A DNA stretch of 64,000 bases from Scalesia atractyloides (Eukaryota > Streptophyta > Magnoliopsida > Asterales > Asteraceae). The position numbers and the translations under genes are program-made. The number at the start of each line of letters is the position of its first letter. Position 1 is the stretch's first letter. The stretch lies in contig CAMTDV010000013.1 in assembly GCA_947069175.1 (NCBI GenBank), forward strand, positions 16,197,412 to 16,261,411, in the 5' to 3' direction. This document shows, piece after piece, positions 11,561-21,497 of the stretch. The notes under the pieces were generated by a model that was not told where the DNA came from, did not search any database, and saw nothing but the letters and a program-made list of their open reading frames with translations.

Positions 11561-12983
11561 GATTCATAATGGAACCTCCATTTCTATGTGAGTGTAACAT
11601 CTGTATATATGAAAGTGGTTGTAAATTGTCTTAAGTTTAGGAGAGAGAAAAAGAAGAAAAATTATTGTTTATCAGTAAATTTGGAAGAGATATTATTCAC
11701 TTTTATAATTTTTTAATATTTTTTTTAAAGTGGAATAGAGAGAAAATGTAATAATAATAGTATAAAAAATATTATCTAATTGAAGGAAAAGAGAGAAATG
11801 TAGTATTTTATTAGTATAATTTTAAAAATGCGGTAAGAGAGTTGATTAAGAATGCTTTAAGGATCTAAATGGATCTTTTAGTTTTGAAAGAGATAAATTA
11901 GTCATTTTATTTAAAAAGAAGGGAAATATGCAATTATAATTTAAGTTTGGGTAAATATGAATTGAAAGTCATTTTAAAGGGGAAATATACAATTATCCCT
12001 AAATATAAAATGAAGTATCTCGTATATTTGTCACGGCATCACGCAACCCCACCGGCTTAATTTGGGGGTGTCAGCACATTTTTTTAAATACAGTTTTTAT
12101 ACCGTACTGGATTTAGCTCTTAAATGGTTTAACCGGATGTACCGGGCGGTTTAACCGCTTTAACCGACACAGCCGGCCGGTTTGAACCGGTTTTTATCAT
12201 CAAAACCAAACCTATACTTGGTAAGTAGGTATTCATTCCGGTTCTGCTTATCATCCTATTTCGGGTTCAGGTCCCAAGAACCTAAATTGACCGAAACAAT
12301 CAATTAAGGACCGAAATGCTAAAGACTAAAATGAGCCAAGGTAGAGAATTAGGATAGAACATGTTTATATACTATTCAAGTTTCTAAATAACAGAACCTA
12401 CATCTATGATCACTGGTACTCTAATAGGGTTAGGTTGTAATTCATCAATTATTTTCTTCAGTTGTTTGCTACTATTTTCATCAAACAAAGGTACATGTTC
12501 TTATCAATCAAAAGACAAATACAAATTACAATTAGATGGTAAAGAATAGAATCATCCATGTATACAAATGCATTAATAGAAGAAATAGAACGCATTTGGT
12601 GTAATCTGGAACGAAATGGATCGAATTTGGAACGGAATTCATTGAGTTTGGTGTTAAGATAATCAGGTTCGGTTTTCTTTTGAAAACCAATTTACCCGAA
12701 TATTGCCGGAACCGATACCCGAGAACTCCTTTAGGGTCGGTTCTTTAATTTCATTATCCTTGGGTTTCGGGTTGAGTTGGTTAATTATTGGGTTGGGTCG
12801 GTTTCCTGGACTTTGCTCACCCCTAGGATTTCCTAATCGAACTCGGGTTGGTTTATTCAAGTTTTATGTTGGAGGATTCCTACCCATTAACCAACTCAAA
12901 TAAAATCCGGGTTAATCGTTTTAGATAAAAAGTTCTTTAGTTCTTTTTTAGGGTTTGTCAATGTTTTCCCATCCATCATAACT
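11561..12983. other. Gene-free, degenerate CCGGTTT/GGTTCGGG repeats
   Basis: No gene. From about 12064 a GGGGTGTCA motif leads into sequence dominated by degenerate GGTTTAACCGG and GGTTCGGGTTT words on both strands, which also creates overlapping spurious ORFs at 12663-12903. This is the look of non-autonomous inverted-repeat elements, but no clean ends were found. Confidence 0.4.
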
Positions 12984-14085
12984 AGGGGTGTCATTTTTAT
13001 CTGAACCCGGATGCCGAAGTCAACCAAAGTTTATCTGAATACGATTAAGATGGAACTTGAACAACCAGAACCGAATTAAGATGGAACCCAAAACCCGAAA
13101 ATAGTATTCAGTTTGGTAATTAAGTTAAATAAAAGGTTAAACAAGTTAATCCGAATTTGCGTAAAAAATGTCAGTTCCCACCATATGTTTATTAAGATCA
13201 CTTTCAATCTCATAACATAGTATATGTTCCATAAGCTGTTCTAGTTCTACTACATACATGAGACAACCCATAGTTGTGTGGGTTTATAATGAGAATCTCA
13301 AGGCATTCTCAATCACAAGAGTAAATGGAACTCTAAAAGGTGTTTATAATACAAACAATTAAGTGATAAAGCATTATGTGAGTTGCTTTGTAGTTCACTA
13401 ATCCAACAATAGCAGAAGTTCGGGTCTTGTTAACTTTTTAATTAATCCGCATTTTGGATATAGTTTAAGTGTAATTGTGTATATGAGTTCATCAAAATAA
13501 TATATAGTTACTATATAAAAAGAATCACAAAAATGAAAAGAAAATGTTGGATTATGTATATTTTGGTCAGGTCCTCTATTGCTTAGCCCAGAAGACAATC
13601 CGTATCCTAAACCAAAAGAATCACAAAAATGAACAGGTAGAGGCTTGGTCACAAGTTCGAAACCCGGGAGCCACCCGAGTTTTCTATTACAAGCGCATTT
13701 ACTCCAGAGAGTTGGCTTTCACAATAGGGTCGACTCTTGTGGAGGGTGCAACTCCTATCAAGTGGCAGGGGGCTGGAAATTTTCTCGGGGATAGCCAAGC
13801 CACGTTCGACCAAGGCGTGGACCCGGTTTAGACAACATAGTCCTTGGTAATGAGTGGGGTGACGGGCCTGCAACTAACAGATGTGAATTAACCGTTTGTT
13901 GTGAAGTTCACCTATAAAAAAAAGAAAAGGAAAAGGTAGTGATGGTTGTGGAGGTTGTAGTGAACATGAGTGTATAAGTTAAATTATAAACTAACATTTC
14001 AACATGTACGTAGAAACTTCAATAACGATTAAACCCACCCAACTAACTCGATTAAAAAATCTGATTGACACCCCAAATCATAACT
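12984..14085. other. Possible TIR element between GGGGTGTCA ends
   Basis: AGGGGTGTCATTTTT at about 12985 faces an inverted TTGACACCCC at about 14070. The interior has pronoun-like degenerate GAACCCGAA words and contains the SINE-like segment listed separately. No transposase. The ends are short, so this is a weak call. Confidence 0.25.
13640..13935 (+). mobile_element. SINE-like segment with B-box and A-rich end
   Basis: CAAGTTCGAAACCCGGG near 13652-13668 is a good Pol III B-box. The body (TCGACTCTTGTGGAGGGTG, GTGGACCCGG, GTGGGGTGACGGGCC) ends in an A-rich stretch (AAAAAAAAGAAAAGG) near 13915-13935. The A-box half is not evident, so it may be 5'-truncated. No second copy in the window. Confidence 0.4.
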
Positions 14086-14748
14086 CCCTCTCAATAGATG
14101 ATTTACTATTTAACTTCATTTAATATTTAGGTTTAACAAGTAGAGTCCATAAGTTGTGTACTTGGAGGCTTTATTTTTCATTAAAATTTCTGATATACAT
14201 GATTTTGTGCATTTAAAAATCATACACGAAAAATATGTGTTATCATATTCTCATAAGTTTGGATCTTAGGCAAATTAATATATTTTTTTTATAAAGGCCC
14301 CAAGTTCAGAATTTGCTTAGCCCCAAAAAAATTTAGCCGGCCTTGATCGGAGCAACGTTAAGCTCGATTGATAGCAATGCGTATTGCCTCGGTTATTACT
14401 TATTAACTTGAGGCTTGCGCCACTCGAATCCGTCTTCTCTATCTACTTTTCTTTTTTGTTCTTGAGATCTATGTTGTTATGTTTGTGTACCGCATGCCAC
14501 CCTCACCATTGATAACTATCACTATCTTTGTGAGTGTCACAAACTGAATTCATCTCTATCCCTTAAGTAGTTCTATTAGTCAAATAGTGAATAGGAAGAT
14601 GCAATGATGCATTGAATTTGCAATATTCAAGCAATGATGCACTGAATTTGCAATATATCTTTAATATTCAAGCTTGACATGGCACCCTTCAATTATTTCA
14701 TTTTCCCAACAAAATCCACTTTTAAGATGTAAATTACTCACAACGACA

Positions 14749-14802
14749 ATTATTATTATTATTATTATTATTATTAGTAGTAGTAGTAGTAGTAGTAGTA
14801 TT
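14749..14802. repeat. Compound (TTA)n-(TAG)n microsatellite
   Basis: An uninterrupted run of TTA triplets passes directly into TAG triplets. Confidence 0.9.
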
Positions 14803-14903
14803 AGGGAATGTTTAAATGACAACGCTAAATATTATGATCACCAATGAAAAAACCATAAGAATTTGTTTAAAAACAATCTAAATTCAAATTTTTTTTTACA
14901 ATC

Positions 14904-14971
<68 letters not shown>

Positions 14972-14984
14972 TATTATTATTAAT
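14904..14984. repeat. (ATA)n microsatellite
   Basis: A near-perfect AAT/ATA triplet run with one phase slip near 14941. It generates a spurious poly-Tyr/poly-Leu ORF on the minus strand. Confidence 0.9.
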
Positions 14985-15009
14985 TACCCTTGAATTTTCA
15001 CTGTTCTCC

Positions 15010-15690
15010 ACGAGAACATGGGCAGAAAAAGGTGGAGCAAACCACATGTTTAGAAAACCGCATATAATTGCCCTGAACCGCCGTCATAGCGGTTATTTTG
15101 TGAGTTTAAACGGCTCAGATTTCATCTCAGCGAGATCTAATAGTTGATATCAATTTGGAAGGTAGTTAGACTTAATGGATTTAATATATATACAATTGGA
15201 GCAGGTTAGGAGCGACATCTATTCCATTACCAGCAGTCATCATTCAACTCGGCATGATGTTTTGCTCTAGTGATCAAATTCAAATCGACGAAAGGGGAGA
15301 TGGATAATTGGGTGATTCTGATAGCCTAAATATAATAGAAGCCTGGAATCGCGGGGGAGTGGGGATGGCGCTGCAAACCACAAAACTGCTCTTTTGAATT
15401 CTAGGCATGTCCCAGGATTACAAGAGTACATGCTAACCGCAAAACTACTCTCTAGAATTCTAGGCACGTCCCAGTATTACATAAATTATTGTTAATTATA
15501 TCTATTATTAAGCTCATTAAGTCTAACCATCTTTGAAATCGATATCCACTGTTAGATCTTGTTGAGATGAAATTTGAGCTGTTTAAACTCACAAAAATAA
15601 CCGTTATGATAGTAGTAAAGAGCGGTTATTTGTGGTTTTCTGAACTGGTGGTTTGCTCCACCTTTTTCTACACATGATCTCCACATCTCT
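15010..15690. mobile_element. Foldback element with long imperfect inverted arms
   Basis: The left arm (about 15022-15187) and right arm (about 15503-15671) are reverse complements at roughly 80 percent by eye. Shared words include GAAAAAGGTGGAGCAAACCA, GTGAGTTTAAAC and TTTCATCTCA. The middle (15195-15470) is a near copy of sequence at 16996-17245, outside the element. A diverged single-arm relative is at about 56435-56560. No transposase. It could be a MULE-like carrier or a foldback element. Confidence 0.6.
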
Positions 15691-15699
15691 TATGGTTAT

Positions 15700-16995
15700 C
15701 TCCTAATTTTAGGGATCATTATCTCCACAACTCAAGCTCCTACAAACCTGGTAGTGCTCTGAATTCAGTTAAGGAGGTATTGTTATATAATGTACCTACC
15801 AGAAACAATTTGTATTATTAATTTCAGCAAGAAAATTCTTTCAAGTGATAGACGTCCAATTCCTTTAGATATACTGATTTTCAATTTGGTGAAATCATAT
15901 CTTCACGCATCGCCATTCAGCTTTTTTCCTCTATGTTTGTTTGTTTACGTGATTATGTCTTGTGATTTAAGGGAACATTATTGTTTGGCTATTAATTGTT
16001 GGCATTATAAGAAGCTTTGACAGAGAATGAATTGGTTTACCGAACCATTATGTTGTTGTCAAGAGACATGCGCCCGTCTTTGTTTAGTTTGAAAAGCATA
16101 AACTAAGCTCGGTAATAATAGGCATGCATTTGTATGGTGATGTTATTACGACATTAATAGTTTCAGTCTCCACTTGAGATGATAAAGGAAAAAGCATCTG
16201 AATAGCAACCTGATTACCTCTAGCAGCTGCAACTTGTACAAGCTTTATTGTTGTAGGCAAAAAAGTATCTACATAACATTGTCTTTATTAAAATGTGGAG
16301 GTATTTCCGCAAACACCAACACCCCGTAGGCATAAAAGACAGATGATACAGAAAGTATACAAATTTATTTAATCTAAATTAAGGCTAAAGACTTACCAAA
16401 AAGAAGACTTGTTGAAAACTGCTACTGCTAAGAACTTCTTGCTTCTGTTCTTCTCCTTTTCAACTAAGATTATACATTAATACTCTAAATAAATACTATA
16501 TTTCTTAGAGATCAGATAAACATTGTGTCTTAAGAATAAATTTTCGCTTATTATGTATTTGAGATGACACTTAACATTCTTTTACAAAAAGAACCACCCT
16601 GATCAACATCAAAAACCCTTCACAAATAAGATTATGACTCTTTTCTACTACAAATCAACCTTTGAATGATTTTGGGTTGTGGTTCTTACCAAATTGACAG
16701 GGAATGACTTCAAATGAGTGTGCTTCCTGATACAAGCGTTCTTCTCCCTTGATTTCGTTCCTTCACAACCAAAAATCCCACCAAGGAACCCTTGACTCTT
16801 GAGAAAAGGAAGAGAGGAGGATAAATGATTCTCAAGTAGACAGAAGACAATATCAGAAAATCTGCAACATCAGATGTAATAATTAGATCAAATCGAAAGA
16901 AAACTTGATCGAGTAGAACGAATTACTTGAACCGCAGGCTTGCGTAGTGAAGAGAAGTGATATTAGTTCCTAAATTTATTTCCCAGATACCAGCT
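15700..16995. other. No recognisable gene
   Basis: Mixed AT-rich sequence. ORFs are short and unconvincing. The minus strand from 17000 down to about 16860 has a 5'-UTR-like feel, but I find no coding exon. Confidence 0.4.
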
Positions 16996-17245
16996 TCAAC
17001 CATACACGATTGGAGCAGGTTAGGAGCGACATCTATTCCATTACCAGCAGTCATCGTTCAACTCGGCATGATGTTCTACTCTGGTGATCAAATTCAGATT
17101 GACGAAAGGGAAGATGGATAATTAGGTGGTTCTAATAGCCTAAATATAATACAAGTCTGGAATCACGGGGAAGTGGAGATAGGGCAGGCTGCTAACCGCA
17201 AAACTACTCTTCTGAATTCTAGGCACGTCCCAGGAGTACATGATA
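16996..17245. repeat. Probable source copy of the segment inside the foldback element
   Basis: Matches 15195-15470 in the same orientation across ATTGGAGCAGGTTAGGAGCG, CAACTCGGCATGATGTT and TTCTAGGCACGTCCCAG, with scattered substitutions and small indels. Function unknown. Confidence 0.75.
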
Positions 17246-17249
17246 CATA

Positions 17250-18069
17250 GTTTAAGAGATAAAATTGCTGCAAAGGTAACCGGCAAGGAAAAAATACAAC
17301 TGTCAAATTTTTGGAATAACCACTTACTTATTACGGTCAGGATTGAATCTCACAAATAAGCGCTTGATTTGGATAGCCGTGATCATCCCAAAAATGGATA
17401 TTTTTCTAAAAAAATAGGCAATTATTATGTTGTGAACAATACTATAATAATTAGAGGAGAGAAGTAGGATGGGGGTTGGAAGCAAGAAACCATTCTAACG
17501 TACCTAAAACTATAGGATAGATAACCCTGAAATACGAACAGATAGGTGTGGTGAGAGTGGGGAGTTATTTGGTGATCTACTTAAAACTATGACCGACTGT
17601 CACTTTCGGGTAAATTCCATACATTTGAACAGTGATTTATATTATACAATTATGTGTTTTGAACGTCTGAAGTGCATGAATTACATGGCATACACCTAGA
17701 AAACTCACTGAGTACATTACATGATGCATATTATTCATTTTAGTGGTTACAACTCAAACACAGTTTAAGACAATGCATCGGACAAGTAGTAGACTAGTTG
17801 TGTCAGCACAGCTTCAGTACTTTATATGGGAGTCCAACATCAATTATATATTAAATCCTATGTGGGAATACAAGGATTCATGCAAACACTTTCCGGAAAC
17901 AATACATGCACTGAAAACTGTCTGAAATACACACTAAGTGACAATTCATCACGATTCAGCATAATTCAGCAAAACTTGGCATCCACTAGCTTGTGTAATA
18001 TTCAAAAGCAGTGTTAAACATCATAAAATACCTAAAGGATGTTGAAAGTATCACCTTAACACAAAAACA
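17250..18069. other. No recognisable gene
   Basis: Short ORFs only. The part from about 17978 may be the beginning of an older LTR into which elements A and C later inserted (see the 52695-56234 entry). Confidence 0.35.
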
Positions 18070-18262
18070 TATCATGTAACATCCGTCAAAAAAACGGATT
18101 TTACCAAACCCGCTCCGTTTATTAACCGAACAATCAGTTTAAAATTTCGTGGCATATTTACTGCCCAAATTAATTTTAAACGATACATAATTAATTATTA
18201 TATTGGAATATATAATTTGTTTTTGAAAAATTGTTAAAAATAATGAAATAAAAATATAATGT

Positions 18263-18340
18263 TGCTGCCGGGTTTCGAACCCGGGTCAGTCAACCGGTTC
18301 AACAACAACTTAACACACACACACTCAACCACTGCGCCAC
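18263..18340 (-). other. Antisense tRNA-like cassette, element A 5' LTR
   Basis: Read on the minus strand: A-box TGGCGCAGTGG and B-box GGGTTCGAAACCC within a perfect T-arm-like hairpin (CCGGG/CCCGG), 78 nt. The seven bases before the A-box do not pair with those after the T arm, so there is no acceptor stem and it is not a functional tRNA gene. The same cassette is at 24468-24545 in the 3' LTR. Confidence 0.7.
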
Positions 18341-18600
18341 TTGTATTTCTTGTTCACTATTGAAGACAATTAAATCATAACATGATTATCGAATTCAAAA
18401 TCGGCGCGCCCAAATTTCAGTCGTCGGAAATCCCGACTAACTCGCCAAGAATTTACGATTTCTTCAGTTATAACGTAAACCTTAATCACTACATCGGTTA
18501 TAACCGACGCCTGAGTCCGCGACACAAGTTATAACCGCCGGAGAGTTTCTAACCGACGAATCAAGTCGGAAATCGGACCAAATTCATCGATGACTTGCCC

Positions 18601-18608
18601 TATAAATA
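18601..18608 (+). promoter_or_regulatory. LTR TATA box (TATAAATA)
   Basis: TATAAATACC in a GC-richer context 526 bp into the LTR, expected to drive Pol II transcription of the element. Equivalent boxes: 24806-24813 (3' LTR), 32093-32100 and 40080-40087 (element B), and 37607-37600 on the minus strand (solo LTR). Confidence 0.65.
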
Positions 18609-19042
18609 CCTCCTCGAACCTCTGCAAGCTTTTTCGCTCAAAACCGCACCTTTACCCGACGTAATATCACTCGCCGGAAAAGTTCTGCACATCGCCGGAA
18701 AACCGAACCCTTCACTTCTGAGCCTTACTGAACCCCATAGCTTATACCGAAGTCACCAACATCCATTTCAAGCTTGCTGAAGACTCTCTGCCGCAGGACA
18801 CACATCGCCGGAAGTTTCTGCTGTCACCGGAGTTTCGCCGGAGAAACAGAGGAGTCCAGTCGGTATACCTTACGCTTAAATCTTTCATTCTTTTTATATA
18901 TCTCACCTGTAATTAACCTCAAAACACTAAAGAACATGATTAAAACATCGAACCAGTCGGACTTCCGATTCTGGTTAAATTCAACAAAGAAGACGAAGTT
19001 TCTGTAGTGTTTAAGTTTATTATAAATCAAGATATAACTCGG

Positions 19043-19625
19043 GTTAGACACACAGTCCAGCGGTGGACTGTGTGCACACTAAACACGCAGACGCCTCGAG
19101 TTCGATACTTGTCCCACGCAAGCTTGCCTTAATAAAAATGTCCTTTTTTTTAACCGAACCGGAGTTACCGCTGTTACATGTTAAGTTTAATAAAAACCAG
19201 AATAATAACCAAGTTAGACACACAGTCCAGTGGTGGACTGTGTGAATGTTTAATCACAAGACACGAGTTCGAGTCCGGGCTACCACACCGGTCCGGACAA
19301 TTATTAAACTTTTTATTTAAGACAGAAAAGAAAATGTTTAGTTTGTATATAAGTATAATAAAAATCGGTTTATTTAACAAGTTAGACACACAGTCCAGCG
19401 GTGGACTGTGCGTTAACTCAACCCACAGGTCCCGGGTTCGAGACCTGTGGAGCGCACCGGTCCGACTCATTAAATAGTTTTTAAAAATAAATGATTTTCA
19501 GTTTAATCTAATTAGTATATAAATATAATTAAAAACAAAAATATTTCGGGTTAGACACGTAGCTCAGTTGGTAGAGCTGCGTGCACGCGTACGGGAGGTC
19601 TCGGGTTCGAGCCTCACCCAGCGCA
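19043..19625 (+). repeat. Array of four sense tRNA-like cassettes, element A 5' LTR
   Basis: Cassettes start with GTTAGACAC at 19043, 19213, 19381 and 19550: spacings 170, 168 and 169 bp. Each is about 76-78 nt followed by about 90 nt of AT-rich spacer. Cassette 4 has near-consensus Pol III boxes: TAGCTCAGTTGG and GGGTTCGAGCC. In cassettes 1 and 2 the D-arm region is an 11-bp perfect hairpin (CACACAGTCCA / TGGACTGTGTG, 4-nt loop). Cassette 3 also has a 9-bp T-arm hairpin (CCACAGGTC / GACCTGTGG). No acceptor stem. The 3' LTR copy runs 25250-25831 with starts 25250, 25419, 25587 and 25756. Confidence 0.85.
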
Positions 19626-19645
19626 CACTTACACGCATACGAACC

Positions 19646-19703
19646 GGTCAAACAGTCAAGGTCAAAGGTCAATGGTCAACGGTCAACGGTCAAAAAAGTC
19701 AAC
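19646..19703 (+). promoter_or_regulatory. GGTCAA repeat array (W-box-like on the minus strand)
   Basis: Eight GTCAA words in under 60 bp, several as 7-bp GGTCAAC/GGTCAAT repeats. On the minus strand these read TTGACC or TTGACT, the core bound by WRKY factors. The solo LTR has a matching cluster on the opposite strand at 36556-36580. Confidence 0.5.
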
Positions 19704-20718
19704 ATTTTTTTATTATTTTTATTTATTTATTTTAATTAAAAATCAATTAAAAATACTTAAAAATAATATTTTTAAGGTTAGAAAATAGCCTTAAACTCAC
19801 AAAAATACACCAAACAATCCTACTAAAATTGATTAATAAAATCCCATTATTTACCAAACCATTATGCTATTTATCTAGGTTAATTTCACTCGTGGTTAAA
19901 ACCAACTTCGCGTGCATTCAACATTATCAACCGAACGCACCCAATGTGAGTGAATCTTACAACTCCCCTTTTTAATTACACGTTTTGGCGTGTGTCATGT
20001 GTCACAAAATAATTAACTCGTTTATTTAAACTTGTGCCATACCATATTGTGTTCTAAACTTAGATTGTTTATATTGTTGTGGTTATGTATTTCATTTTGC
20101 CAACTTATATAAAAGTCATTCACTAAGCCCATCAGTTCCTCGTGTGAGACGAGTTGAGCAACACGTGCCTCAAAACAAATCCATTATTGTTCGTGTGTGT
20201 ATTATTGAGTTTATATTGTTTGTAGTTATGTATTTCATATTGTCAAGTTTATGCAATTCATTCATTAGGCCCATCAGTTCCTCGTGAGAGACGAGTTGAG
20301 CAACGCGTGCCTCTAAATGTCCATTATTGTTCGTGTGTGTATTGTTTAATATTAAATTGATTGATGAATAAGTTTACATCTATTTTACTCATGTGTGGTT
20401 GTGCACTTTATTTTATAATCAATTAAATAAACTTGTTCAAATGTTTTCCATAGGATTCACTCGCCAACTTTTGTTGATCCAAAAACCCTTTTTACACATG
20501 ATACAGGTGAACAGGATGAAGCAAGGAAAACATAGGAAATGCCTTAGAAGAAAACAATGAAGCCTAGATTGATATTTAGGACATGATGTAATATTGATTG
20601 TAATTTTCCATTAAAGTGTATTAATGAATATGAAACGTTAAAATAAATGTCATGAGCTTTGATGATAACCTAATCATGCCCCGATCACCTTTTCCGCTGC
20701 GGGTCGGGTGTGACAGAT

Positions 20719-20730
20719 TGGTATCAGAGC
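20719..20730 (+). promoter_or_regulatory. Primer binding site of element A
   Basis: TGGTATCAGAGC (initiator tRNA-Met), 3 nt after the LTR end, followed by CATGAC. Confidence 0.85.
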
Positions 20731-21497
20731 CATGACTATAGGGATATATGATAGGTTATTAGACCCTTAGAGCCTATACTATAGTCTGCCTAAATTTTAA
20801 TTGATTAGGTGGTTACATACAAACTTATGATATTTATTTGTTTCATATTTATTTATATTTACAGTCAAACATACATACTTACATACACATTCATTATACA
20901 TATTTCAATGTTCATATATTCAAATCATTTTCATACTCTCATTATTCAAAGATTTTGTTGCAATTTTCAAATCTCATCAAAGTAAGTTCTGCGACGGGCA
21001 TGTGGTAACTGGAAGGGTACAAGTACCGGTAGTCGGAACGTCCTGTCTAGGTTGGCATTCGTATAAATCCAATATAACGGACCAGTTTGCCTACCTGGGG
21101 ACTAACGATGAGAGTACGAAGGACCTATTAGGCCAAAGCATGCCACACCAAACGTCGTTCGAACTAACCCCACTTTGAGGTGTCACCGTGTCTACACCTG
21201 GACACATTCCAAATCTCATACGTTATATACATATTTCTCGATTTTCTACGGGTTTTAGTGTACGTAACCAGGCTAACACATGCGAACCATATGAAAAACC
21301 CGGTATTCATGGGGGCCCACATGATTACGAAGGTGAAGTATGGCGGCATGTAGGGCCTAATGACGAGCAAAGCCCAAGACATCCTATGGATGTAGTAGAT
21401 TTATTTTTCTATAATTATTTTATGAATGTTCATTCCTAAGTGCGACCCATGATCCCAAAAGCATCCAGCTCATACTCTTGACATGTATTCCTTGTAG
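20731..21497 (+). other. Untranslated leader of element A
   Basis: Between primer site and gag. Contains a segment conserved in element B (GACGGGCATGTGGTAACTGG, ACGTCCTGTCTAGGTTGG, CACACCAAACGTCGTTCG) despite no long ORF, so it is probably an RNA element such as a packaging or dimerisation region. That role is inference. Confidence 0.5.

Larger units (their letters stand above)
18075..20715 (+). repeat. 5' LTR of element A
   Basis: 2641 bp. In order: start TGTAACATCCGTC; antisense tRNA-like cassette 18263-18340; TATAAATA at 18601-18608; four sense tRNA-like cassettes 19043-19625; GGTCAA repeats 19646-19703; two copies of a CTCGT/ACGAG hairpin module (about 20129 and 20270); GCCAACTTTTGTTGA block ending in a CAG at 20506; AATAAA-type signal near 20640; end GTGTGACA. 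Confidence 0.93.

Noticed and set aside
12663..12903. Overlapping ORFs on both strands
   Set aside because: They come from degenerate GGTTCGGG repeats; the proteins have no recognisable features.
14838..15047. Minus-strand ORF encoding runs of Leu and Tyr
   Set aside because: It is a translation of the ATA microsatellite.
19550..19625. A functional tRNA gene with good A- and B-boxes
   Set aside because: There is no acceptor-stem pairing and no normal anticodon arm, and identical copies sit in paired LTRs.
21188..21439. Small ORF upstream of the element A gag
   Set aside because: Its relatives in element B are not open in this frame, so it is leader RNA rather than a coding region.
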